A stretch of 64,000 bases of DNA. Source: Dimorphilus gyrociliatus (taxonomy: Eukaryota; Annelida; Polychaeta; Dinophilidae). Positions 53,301 to 64,000 of the stretch are shown here, piece by piece. Under the pieces are notes generated by a model. It was given only the letters and a program-made list of their open reading frames with translations, made no database searches and was not told where the DNA came from. Position 1 is the first letter of the stretch. Every line of letters starts with the position of its first letter. The stretch spans positions 306,819-370,818 of the forward strand of contig CAJFCJ010000007.1 in assembly GCA_904063045.1 (NCBI GenBank), written 5' to 3'. Position numbers and translations under genes: made by a program.

Positions 53301-56300
53301 TGGATTCAATCCTCGTAAAGTTTTCGTAGGAGATCATGAAACAACAATATTAAAGTATTCGAACACACAAATTAAAATTAGATTACCATCTTTACCAAAT
53401 GGAGAGCATACTTTATATATTCGAGGTGCACATGGATATGCTATTTTAGAGTTCGTAACTTCTATACCTTTATCATATTTAGATAAAAACACATAATTCT
53501 TTCACAGTGCCACTAAAGCTCTTCCAAAAATAACAGTGCAGTTTGAAGTTACAGCAGTTTCGACAGATAAATGCTCCAGCTATGGTGGTTGTAGAATAAC
53601 TTTAACTGGAGTAGGCTTTAATACTGATTGCTCAAAGAATAAGATTACATATGAGGATTCAGTATGCAAACCGACATCTTGTTCTGACACTTCTGTGGAG
53701 TGTACTTTAGAATATGCTGCATTTGTTCATAGAATAACTAATAATGGTATCAATCCTGCTCTGGGTAAGAAATTTGCCTGGGACCCAAAAAATATTGAAA
53801 TTATGATGGGTGATATCATTTCTTGGTCTTGGGATCCACCAAAATTTGTCAGAAAAGTCAATTATAGAGTTGCTGAAACTGAAACGGACACAAGCTCAGT
53901 CCCAAAAGTTGGAGGTTTTTCAAGCGGACCAAATGGAAGTCCTACTGGATCCTATAGAAAGCACTTTCCCACTGTTGGAAATTATAAATACTTCTCCGGT
54001 TACGTTGATGAAGAAGGAACTATTGCTTTTAGAGGATGGGTGAACGTAGTTGCAAGAGAACCTTTTGTTTTATATCTTTCTTTTTATCAAGGATCTGCGG
54101 AAGCCACATATACATTAGGTGAGATTTTAAATAAGTTATTCTTTAAAAAAAACACAATCTCTTTCATTTTTAGGTGGAGCTGGAAAAAGAAAGAAGAGAT
54201 CAGCTTGTTCAGTAAAATCCTGTTCTGATCCTGACCCGACAGTATCTGATGCAACAAAATTTCCTTTGAAAATGTTAACGTGCTTAGATAGTGAAATTGA
54301 TAGCATAACTCCATCTGAAGGTACAGCCGCAGATACGTTAACCATAACTGGAAGCGGATTCGGCACAACTGATTCCTGCGTAACTGTAGAAGTCGGACAA
54401 AAGACTTGTACAGTCAAATCCATTACTGATACACAGATAACATGTATTATAGATCCTGGAAACGATATGAAAATTGGTGAACAGCATTATGTTAGAGTTT
54501 ACGTTCATGAAAATGGCTATTCGCAAAATAAGCAAGATTATACTTTCTCCTACTCGCTTAGTCCACACATTGCCTCTATAACACCTACATCTGGTTCACT
54601 TGCTGGAAATAATAAAATAACAATTACGGGAGCCGGGTTTACAACAGACACTGTTGAAGTAAAACTCGGCCTAGTCACTTGTGAAATAGAATCTGTCTCA
54701 TATACAGAAATTGTATGTATTTCACCTCTTAAAGCCTCAGCATCGACTGAGACAGTATCGGTAACTGTTGGAGGATTTCCAGCTATTTGCAAAGCAAGTG
54801 GAGACGTATGCACCTACGAATACTCGGCAGCTTCAACTCCAGAAATAACGGCCATAAATCCTACATCTGGAGGAGCATCAACTACAATAACTATTACTGG
54901 TTCTAATTTCGGTACAAATAAAGATGATCTATCTCTAAAAGTTGGGGAAGCTGATTGTATTCCAAAAGATGGTTTAACTGATACTCAGGTTGAATGTGAT
55001 TTAGCTGCTTCAGCAGTAGGAGCAAACTCTTTGGCTCTTGAAAAAGTAAATGCTGGCTCTGCTATTGTCGGAAACAGTGTAAGTTTCAGTGGAACGCCAA
55101 CTTTGGATTCGGTAAATCCGACAACTGGCTCTGCAAATGGAGGAACCATAATAACCCTTATAGGAAATGGATTTTCAGCTGATATTTCAATAAGAATTGC
55201 TGGTCAAGATTGTGTCTTAAAATCTAGAACTCTTTCAAGAGTGACTTGTGTTACCCCTCCCTTCATTGCGATGACAGTTACAATCAAAATAACAAGCGGA
55301 TCAACAGAATTTCCAGATATAAACTATGAGTATACAGATTTGGCTACCCCAATCGTCTCGTCAATAAATCCAACAACTGGAACTGGAGGAGATGCCCTGA
55401 CAATAACTGGGAGTGACTTTAATACAGATGCAGCTACAAACGCAGTTACAGTTGGTGGATTAGCTTGTCCAATTACTGGAACACCAACAGCAACAGAAAT
55501 TATATGCACAGTTGATGCAAGTTTAGGTGGAGGAAGTCATCCTGTCAAAGTTGATGTTGACGGAAAAGGTCTTGCAACCAGTTCAGCTTCTTTTGTAATT
55601 ACGTTTGAGATAACAGGAATCGTACCAGCAGATGGAAGTCTTGCTGGCGGTCAAACTTTGACTATTAATGGTGCTGGTTTCAAATCAAGTGACATAGTTA
55701 CTATTTGTAACCAACCATGCCCCATTGAAGCATCATCAAGCAGTCAAATTACTTGTATAACACCTCCCTCTTCCACAGCTCAAACATGTCAGGTTGTTGT
55801 AAACTCAGGAGCTAGCCAAATACAAGATAACTATGACTACTCATCGGCAAAAACTCCTACAATTTCAAACGTTCAACCAAAAAGAGGAGGAACAGCGGGT
55901 GGAACATCTGTAACTATATCTGGCACCGGCTTTGGAACAGTATCGGGTGATGTTACAGTTTCAATGAATGGAATTGAATGGACAGTTGATAACGTGACTG
56001 ATACTGAAGTAATTTGTCGAACTGCAGCTGTTGATAAGCCTGTTGGTCCAGAAAGAACAGGTCGAAATAAAATAAGATTGTTGATTTCTGCTAAAGGAAT
56101 TGCAGATCAAGTAAGTGAACTGCACTGTTTTAAAATCTTAAGATTACTTATTTCTCATTTTGTACAATAGACGAATGCCGATTTCGAATTTATTGATGTT
56201 TGGTCAAGCACATTTACTTGGGGAGGAGCTGATCCTCCAGAAGAAGGTACTTTAGTTGTTATCCCAGCAGGTCAAACTATTTTGCTTGATCAATCAACAC

Positions 56301-59300
56301 CTAAGCTAAAGATGCTTCTTATTCAAGGTAATAATAGATATTTTTAGTTATACTTCTTATAAGGAAACCTAACAATTGCAATAAACTTAAAAGGTGGCAG
56401 TGTAATTTTTGACGAAGTTGACTTAGAACTGAAAGCAGAGAATATTCTCATCACTGATGGTGGTTTGCTACAAGTTGGTACTGAAGAAGAGCCTTTCCAA
56501 CACAAAGCCATTATTACAATGTATGGTTTTGTTAGGAGTCCAGAATTACCAATTTATGGTGCAAAAACTTTGGCTCTAAGAGATGGCAGTCTAGAGTTGC
56601 ATGGCAAAAAAGTTAAGCCATGGACAGTTCTTGAACAAAATGCAGCAGCCGGATCTAGTACAATAGTGCTCAAGCATCCTTGCGATTGGAAACCAGATGA
56701 CACGATTATTATTGCTTCTACAGGAGGTCACATGTCTCAAAGAGAAACAGAAACAAGAAAAATCGCTGCCATATCGGCTGATAAACGCACAATAACTCTA
56801 GACGCCCCTCTTACTTATTCACATAGAGGGGAAACCCAAACGTTCGATGGAACTGCTCTAGAAGTGAGAGCCGAAGTAGGTGTTCTGGATCGTAATGTTG
56901 TCGTAAGAGGAAATAATGATATTCAATGGAATGATAAAATTGAAGCATGCCCTGATGGATTCGATCCAGGAGAGCATGCCACTCAAACTTGCTTCCAAGG
57001 AAGATTTGGAGAAGAAGTAGGCAGTGATCAATTTGGATCTCAAATAATGATTCATCAAAATGATCTTAACGCTAATAAAGTTAAAGTCAGGATGGAGTAT
57101 GTGGAAGTAACCTATTCTGGTCAGGCTTTCCGATTAGGTAGATACTCAGTTCATTTCCACTTAAACGGCGACATGACAGGCTCATATGTAAGAGGTTGCT
57201 CTATTCATGATACCTTTAATAGAGCTATAAACATTCACAACACCCACAATTTATTGATTGAACACAACTTGATATTCAATGTGATGGGAGGAGCAATGTT
57301 TTTAGAAGATTCTATTGAACATGGAAATATTTTCCAATATAACCTTGCCGTTAAAGTTCGCTCTTCATCGTCTCTGCTCAACGATGATATCACTCCTGCC
57401 GCTTTTTGGATAACCAATCCCAATAATATTGTGAGACATAATCATGTAGCTGCTGGAACCCACTTTGGATTTTGGTACAGAATGCTTAAGCATCCTGATG
57501 GGCCTAGTTTCGATCCAACTATTTGTCCTCAACATGTTCCGCTTGGAGAATTCAATAATAACACTGTCCATTCTGTTGGATGGTATGGTTTATGGGTCTT
57601 TGAGGATTATTATCCAACTCTTGAGGGGAATTGTGGTCCTACAAAGACTCCAATTAAAGCCAAATTTACAGGATTAAAGGCTTGGAATAATTTGAGGGGA
57701 CTTGAATTTGTTCATGCAGGAGCTTTGCAAGCCCATGACGGAATATTTGCCAACAACTTAAAGGCAGGCATTGAGATTCTTCATATCTTTAGACACCATG
57801 GAGAGGTTGAGTTCTTTTCGGAAGAAGGAGCTTTGTTGAAGAACAATGTTATAATCTCACATTTAGAGCACACGGATAGAGCTCCCTGCACAAAGAGGGG
57901 TTTAGTTCTACCTTTTGGTAGCGGTCTTTTGATAGATGGTCTTAAATTTGTAAATTTCGATGGCGAACAAGTTTTTTCTCATACTTGCTCAGCTATTGGA
58001 ACAGTAAAGATTACCTGCACATGTACAAAGTTGTGTTCTGGCTATGACTATCAATTTAAGAATGTAAAATGGGTCAATTCTATTAAGAAAGCGTTTTTCG
58101 AATGGGAACATCAGGCGGAACTCACTGATTTAGACGGCTCTTTAACAGGAACGAATAATGCAAAAGCAATTGCAAAATCAAATCTGATGCCCTCAAGTAA
58201 ATGTTCAGATAGCCCCGAATTTTCCGTAAATTTTCCCGGACAAATATGTACTGATATAGATATTTTAAAACTGAATTTGAATGAAGTACAACCTGTCTCT
58301 CTTTTGTATAAGTCAATATACATTGAAAATGAGTATGGAAATTCTATCGTTCCTTACGCTTCCGAGAGAGATATTTATAAAAAAGGCTGGATGATTTTAA
58401 TTCCTGCAGGACACCTTCATAAATTTTATTTTATTGATGGTGCACATATAAGTAATTTCACCTATGAAGCTCAGTTTGATGGACTAACGAACAATGCCTA
58501 TGCCATTATTCAACATAACTTAACAGAGCCATCATTTGACGAAGTCAGTATTCTAAAAGACCCTGTTGACGGAGTTACTTATGATTTGACAAGACAAGTG
58601 TCATACGACACAGATAAAAATGGAATGTTCTATTGGGATGAATCAAAACTAGAATTAACTTACTTGATTTCTGATAAACCAGGCCCAGTTCCTCGTTTTA
58701 CCAGACAAATTAAATTAGTAGCAACTAATTGTCTCTATGAAGGATGTGTGAATCCTTCTTCGGTCGACATTCCCTTAGATACAAAGAGACCTGCGACCGC
58801 AGTATTCTGGAGCGATCTCAAGAGTTGGGAGAATATGCCTACAGGTTATGCAGGTGGTAATCAACTCCCACAAACTGGACAAAAAGTTATAATACCTAAG
58901 GATATGTGGATGGTTGTTGATGTTGAAGTAATTGACCTTCTTTGGATTGAGGTTTACGGCACATTAGAATTCGAGTACAAACCTAAATCTGATGGATCTT
59001 ATTATTCAATTTCTGTTACTACTACTTATATTTTTGTAAAAGGTGGTAGACTTATTGCTGGTTGGCCAAATGATCCATTCCAAGGAAATCTCAATTTACA
59101 ATTTAGAGGTTCTCATGAGACTCCGAAATTCCCTCTCCAAGAGGACGGGCCAACAGCTGGCAACAAAGTTCTAGCAGTTTTCGGAGGTCTGGATTTGATT
59201 GGTAAAAATCGAACTGTTTACTGGACAACTCTGAAATCTCCTGCTGCCGCTGGTGATAGCAAACTCATTTTGTCTAGAGCCGTAGATTGGGTTGTTGGAG

Positions 59301-62300
59301 AAGAAATTGTTGTAGCTCCCACAGGCTTTGATGTAAAACATACTGAAACATTCACAATTACCGGAGTATCACCAGACCAAACGGAAATTACACTAAACGG
59401 AACTCTTCAATTTGCTCATATAGCAAGTACTGAACAATATGGTAGCCAAGTAATACAAATTGCCGCTGAAGTTGGTCTTCTGACAAGAAATATAAAAATT
59501 ATTGGTCTTGACAATGGCAATATGTTCAAACAAGCTTTTGGAGCAAGAGTTCTTGTTGGTATTACAAGTGGCATAAATGAGTTTGGAGAGATAGAAGCCC
59601 ATATCGGCTATGCAAGATTAAGAAATGTTGAATTCGCGTATACTGGACAAGAAGGATTTGTGGCTTCTTATGACCCTAGGCATTCTCTTTCGTTTGTACA
59701 TACGGGAGATGTTACAGAGAACAAACCTTCAGAAGTTATTGGCTGCTCGTTTCACAACGGATTTGCTACCGGAATCGCTTTATATTCAGCAAATAAAATG
59801 GTAATTGCAAATAACTTGATTCATCATGTTGTTCGAGAAGCCATTCTTGTAGAGGGAAATATGAACGAATTAATAGATAACTTAGTTGTTCAATCTTTGT
59901 TCCCTGGTACGTTTAACGATAGAAGGGAAAGCTCCAATATACTTTGGCACGCAGCTATTGACATAACTAAATCGTCTGGAACTAAACTGATAGGAAATCA
60001 TGTAGCTGGCTCAGAAAGAGCAGGCTTCCACACGCCTGGTCAGCCATGTGATACTCCTACGAGTGAATTGTGGAGAGATAATGCTGCTCATACTACAATT
60101 TTAGGTCTTTACCAAAGTCCCACTACACAATGTTCCGCTGGCTGCATCATATTTAATGGTTTTACTTTATATAAATCGAATGGATATGGCGTATACACTC
60201 AAACCAAATGTTCTGTAACATTTAATCGTGTGAAATTAGCAGATAATACAGTTGGAATACTCACTATGATCGTAGGACCCAAGTTGGATAACCATGAGTT
60301 CAAGGATTATAGAACAAAATATCATAATGGGTTGATTATTGGCAAATCAGCTTCATTCAACTGTGAAACTGACGTTAGAAATAAACAAGATTATAATATA
60401 AAATATGGCTCAGCAGGTTTAGGTTGGACCATTGGTGGAGGTTTTGTAGGAGTTTCATTCCCGTTGAGAACATCTGGCGGAAATCTTCATCCAAAGATGC
60501 CATTCAATTTGGCAAAAACAACTCCTGCATTTTACGGAATTATGGAAATAGAGAGTAAGTTCTTTATACTATTTATAACGGCTATTAGTAAATTACTTTA
60601 ATACTTTATAGATACTGAATTCGCAAGATTCCAAACAATGTGTAGTAATCAAAGAGACAGAATGATTGCTACAAACCCACGATCCATTGATGTTCAATGG
60701 ATTATTGAACTTAAACGCTGTTATAAACATTATGTTGATGAGGACTCCCTTGTACATTTCCATAAGCCAACTGGAGCATCTGCTGATGAATGTGTCGATA
60801 TGACCTGTGACGGAATGAAAAAACCTTTGTTGAGAATCATTGACGGAACTATAACTGAATCTTCAGGAGTCTTCTTTGCAGATTCAACAGTTGGGTACAA
60901 TACAGACAGATCTCAAGGTTTAGGAGATTATAGAATACCAAAAACAATGCTTACAGAAGTAGGCACTGGTAAAAGAATTCCCCCTGAGGAAATAAGATTT
61001 GGTGGATTAGGTATTATTAGAGATAGCACATGTCAACAAAAATCAAACGTTCCAGGATTTTTTTGTCCTTCAATTGACTATCATACTATGGTTTTCGAAA
61101 GTCTGGATGAAGATTCTAAAACCAGAAGAATAGGACCAATAGCCTTCCAATCAGATACTGGCTACTTAGATATGATTAATGGGCCAAGGGATGTAGGAAT
61201 TTGTGCTGGCTATGTTTGTAGACATAGATCGTCAGCATTTTGGTCTATTGTTAAATTAAATCATCAATATAACATCTACCTAACCGGTACAGCTCCACAG
61301 AGCCTTAGATTTCACTTGCCATACGTCAACTCACAAGAGACTATAAGAATAGCTTTCTATTACGGCTTAATGCAGAGATTAGATATTTCAGTTGATGGGG
61401 AATATATTCCTCCTAAAAATATCAAAGACCCAAATAATTATAATGATGGTTATATATCGAGCACTAACCCGAAACAGGACTTTATGCCAAGTTACTCAGA
61501 TCCATCCGGTACCAACTACTTTGATTCAGATGAAATGATAATATACTTCCTCATGAAGGGAAATAAACCCGTCGAGATATCCTTAAAACAAGTTGTTATT
61601 ATGCAATTTGGCGTTCCTCCGATGTCAGTAGCTGACTTTTATGGGAAGAATCTTGTACAGAATTTGGCCAATTTCCTTGGTATTCCTAAAGAAAAAATTC
61701 GTTACGTAAATGTAATATCTGAACTAGCTGCCAGTAGTCGAAAACGACGTAGTCTTCCAAATCTTAAAGTCATGATTCAAATAGGAGATCAGCCAGGCTC
61801 CAGCACTCTTCAATGGTCCCATCTCAATAATATCTACTCTCAAATTCAAGTTGCAATTCAAACTGGCGAATTAAATGCTGTTGTCGGTATCCAATTACAA
61901 AACGTTTCACTTAGTCCTGCAGTACCTAGCTCCGACAACCCTGATTGGCAAACATATATTAAGACAATAGAGAATGGAGGAACTCCAACAGCACCTATTG
62001 GTAAACCAGACAAAATTGTTATTAACGAATGCAATCCATTACACGAAGGTGCTGAGTTTACAGCAGTTGCAAAATTAGCAGACAGTGCAGGTTTTCTTGT
62101 TACAAATCTTGGAGGTACTTGGAAAATGAAAGTGGAAATCCGTCATGGCTCAACGGCTAATGCAAATACAAAAATCCTTGGTGAAACAATTGTTTCAGTC
62201 AGCTCGGGCTTCGCGGTATTTAGAAATTTAGCATTCTCACATTCTGGTGGTCCTTATTATTTGGATTTCTCGGTTGTTGAGCCAAGTAATTCAAATATTG

Positions 62301-63487
62301 CCAAAGTATCATCGAAGGAAATCAACTTAATATCAAGACCAATAACTTTAATATCTAAGAAGAGTGTTACGAGAGTAATTAAAGCAGAACCATTCCACTT
62401 TAAAATTGAATTGATGGATTCGGTAACGAAATCTAGAATTAGCAATGTTTCTTGGAAGGGTCAAAAATGGACTGCTAAAGCTCAATTAGCTAATATTCAC
62501 AAGTCACAGGCCTGGAGTACATCAGGGGAAGTAGAATTCGATAATAACGGCTACGCTATTGTACACAACATATTTAATTCAACTGGCTTTTTCGCTGTAA
62601 AAGTTATGGCTATCAGCAATGGAAATGAACTTGTTAAGGAGGAATTTGTGAGAGTCTTTGAAAAAACTCAGAAACCCGTTAAAGTAGATGTAACAAGACG
62701 ACTTACTCTAAAGTTTAAAAATGACTTTTCATCTGTTGCTGATCATCTGACATCATTTGCAGTAGTGTTAGCAAATCACGTCAGAAAAATTAAAGAAGAG
62801 GTAGAATTGAATAATTTTGCGTTTAGAGAAGGAAGTATTTTTGCTAACTTTTCGGTTGGTGGAGAGAATACAAATGTTAACGATGTCATAGAAACCTTAA
62901 AAAATCAAATCAAAAAGGGTTTTGCCCTAGATTTCAATAGCAAAAAATTCTCAGCTCACCCATACTTTTACGTTGATGGAAAAGTTGTTGATGAGCTTGA
63001 TGGGCAGGAAACAGAAAAAGAGGAATCTAGTTCCCTTAGTACGGGTGCTATTGTTGGAATTGCAGTTGGATGTGGAATTGGAGTATTTATTATTGTACTC
63101 CTTGTTGTCGTTATAGTTGTTGTAACTAAGAATTCTAAAAAAGGTAGCATAAACAAAGACCGAATAAATGACAGTCCCCCACCACCGTATATTGGAAATC
63201 AGCCGCCTTCCTTGACGAAATACGACGAAATCAAAGTTATACCTTCAAAAGAAAGACGGTAAGGCGATTAGAATAATTTTTTCATCCCTTTTATATAATT
63301 CTTTATAATTAACAGTGACACGGATGCTTCATATATTTCTGGAAAAGTGTCGAGTTCCTCTTTAAGTATAGGAACCTTTGGCCCGGACTCAAGACCTGGA
63401 AGCTCCAGAAATGAAATCGTAACAAGCTTAACTCCAAATCCTAGTAGAAGAGCATCAGCAGCTGCTGTGCCTACAGTAAATGAATAA
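47310..63487 (+). CDS. PKHD1L1: Fibrocystin-L (PKHD1L1-like) giant receptor with CAP domain
   Basis: Twenty-seven exons sum to 13,983 nt, 4,660 residues: 47310-47352, 47437-47875, 47942-48033, 48113-48148, 48421-48501, 48568-48709, 48776-48867, 49229-49451, 49516-49592, 49650-50221, 50282-50654, 50720-51033, 51094-51294, 51357-51481, 51564-51724, 51792-52019, 52098-52252, 52303-52428, 52510-53004, 53067-53199, 53261-53450, 53508-54118, 54174-56110, 56171-56327, 56394-60554, 60612-63258, 63316-63487. Order: signal peptide, CAP/SCP domain with hinge (to about 203), IPT domains, PA14 (about 500-640), an array of IPT/TIG repeats (about 1,160-2,280), a G8 domain, parallel beta-helix repeats, a second G8 (from about 3,140), more beta-helix, one membrane helix (about 4,532-4,560) and a short tail with PPPPY. 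Human PKHD1L1 is about 4,240 residues and lacks CAP. Basic convertase-type sites lie at 54185-54199 and 61739-61750. In vertebrates PKHD1L1 coats hair-cell stereocilia; the role here is unknown. The link between exons 4 and 5 is predicted. Confidence 0.9.
47437..48148 (+). other. CAP/SCP domain and cysteine-rich hinge module
   Basis: Exons 2-4 of the fibrocystin-L model. The domain shows RINHFRRNAG, KIAWDGDLASSAQEQANRC and a VKVGCGRQTC block, as in CRISP/venom-allergen proteins, followed by a hinge-like CSECPSGRERCVEKLC. The HYTQ-type segment reads NYIK, so a usual conserved His is missing. If the donor at 48149 (GTTAGT) were not used, a TAG at 48151-48153 would end a separate secreted CAP protein. 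Confidence 0.85.
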
Positions 63488-63488
63488 A
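63483..63488 (+). promoter_or_regulatory. Poly(A) signal overlapping the fibrocystin-L stop codon
   Basis: AATAAA spans the TAA stop (63485-63487) in GAATAAAG. If used, the 3' UTR would be only 20-30 bases. No other perfect AATAAA was noticed in the next 500 bases on this strand. Confidence 0.4.
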
Positions 63489-64000
63489 GTATTCTATATT
63501 TTGCCCTGCAGCTATAAAGATTTTAACAAGGAACTTATGAAAAACTTGAATATATATGATAAATATAAATTGTTATGTCGATATTAAATTTGAAAATCTC
63601 TAAAGTTATTGAACAGAAAATCAAATTTTATTTTTAAAAGAAAACAATAAGTTAATTTAACAATTAATATTTTCTCAGTCAATTGTTTCTGATTTTTGGT
63701 TAAAACCTCACTTGATATTTAGATAATACAAATACAGCATTTACACTATAAAAATCTGGTTTTAATTGTTCTTTTAAGTTACCAAAGATATTAAAATAAC
63801 AAGAGTTTATCTTCTGGAAAAGGATATGATATTGAAAAGTTACTTTTAGCAACGACCTGACTGTTGTTTTGCTTCTTTTTTTTTGGAATTTAATCAAAAA
63901 CTTTACTGATTTCACAGTAGATCTAATTCAAAAAGAAGAAGAGAGCAAACTCGCTTTAGCCTGATTCGTCTTCTTCTATTAGGAAAATGAAAAAGTATAG
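63489..64000. other. Downstream flank of fibrocystin-L
   Basis: AT-rich, no supported gene on either strand up to the window edge. The last 50 bases resemble a stretch near 44574-44616, possibly a short dispersed repeat. Confidence 0.4.

Noticed and set aside
53451-53495. Read-through of the IPT exon to a stop at 53495, suggesting a truncated protein
   Set aside because: Donor GTTCGT at 53451 gives phase 2 agreement with the next exon and preserves the IPT sequence; the total then closes to whole codons.
54087-54813. Several minus-strand open frames across the IPT region
   Set aside because: Antisense shadows of the long fibrocystin-L coding exons.

Overview
This is nuclear DNA from a small-genome invertebrate animal. 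The sequence is AT-rich, every gene except one is split by GT-AG introns (many only 40-70 nt), and all recognisable proteins are metazoan. The two nicotinic-receptor genes have an M1-M2 region that I associate with lophotrochozoans (annelids, molluscs), so a compact annelid-like genome is my best guess. That placement is inference. I rebuilt the gene models by hand from reading frames, splice signals and phase agreement. Every multi-exon model below closes to a whole number of codons.

Layout. From 2.7 to 14.1 kb there is a dense block of alternating strands: Frizzled-5/8 (+), a p38-type MAP kinase kinase fused to a fibronectin III domain (-), exosome subunit EXOSC5/RRP46 (+), mitochondrial ribosomal protein L2 (-) and a 1,023-residue coiled-coil protein that I cannot name (+). 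From 14 to 36 kb lie mostly non-coding, microsatellite-rich stretches holding MEF2 (-) and a sphingomyelin-synthase-family gene (-). The 5' side of MEF2 (22.3-25.4 kb) has five perfect TGACGTCA sites, a 23-bp near-palindrome and CTCF-like motifs. From 35.9 to 46.3 kb are two tandem nicotinic acetylcholine receptor subunit genes, first an alpha with vicinal cysteines, then a non-alpha. The second has a 3.3-kb first intron that contains a complete six-exon gene on the opposite strand, encoding a SUEL-lectin single-pass membrane protein. From 47.3 to 63.5 kb is a 27-exon gene for a giant fibrocystin-L (PKHD1L1-like) receptor of about 4,660 residues, whose model begins with a signal peptide and a CAP/SCP domain.

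Themes. Most genes concern cell-surface signalling (Wnt reception, cholinergic channels, a lectin receptor, fibrocystin-L), stress-kinase signalling and muscle/neural transcription (MEF2). MKK3/6, p38 and MEF2 form a known pathway, but their proximity here need not mean anything. The main candidates for something undescribed are two domain fusions: FN3 with MKK3/6, where both domains lie in one uninterrupted exon, and CAP with fibrocystin-L, which is supported by splice phase and the lack of another start. The nested lectin gene and the CRE/palindrome cluster upstream of MEF2 come next.
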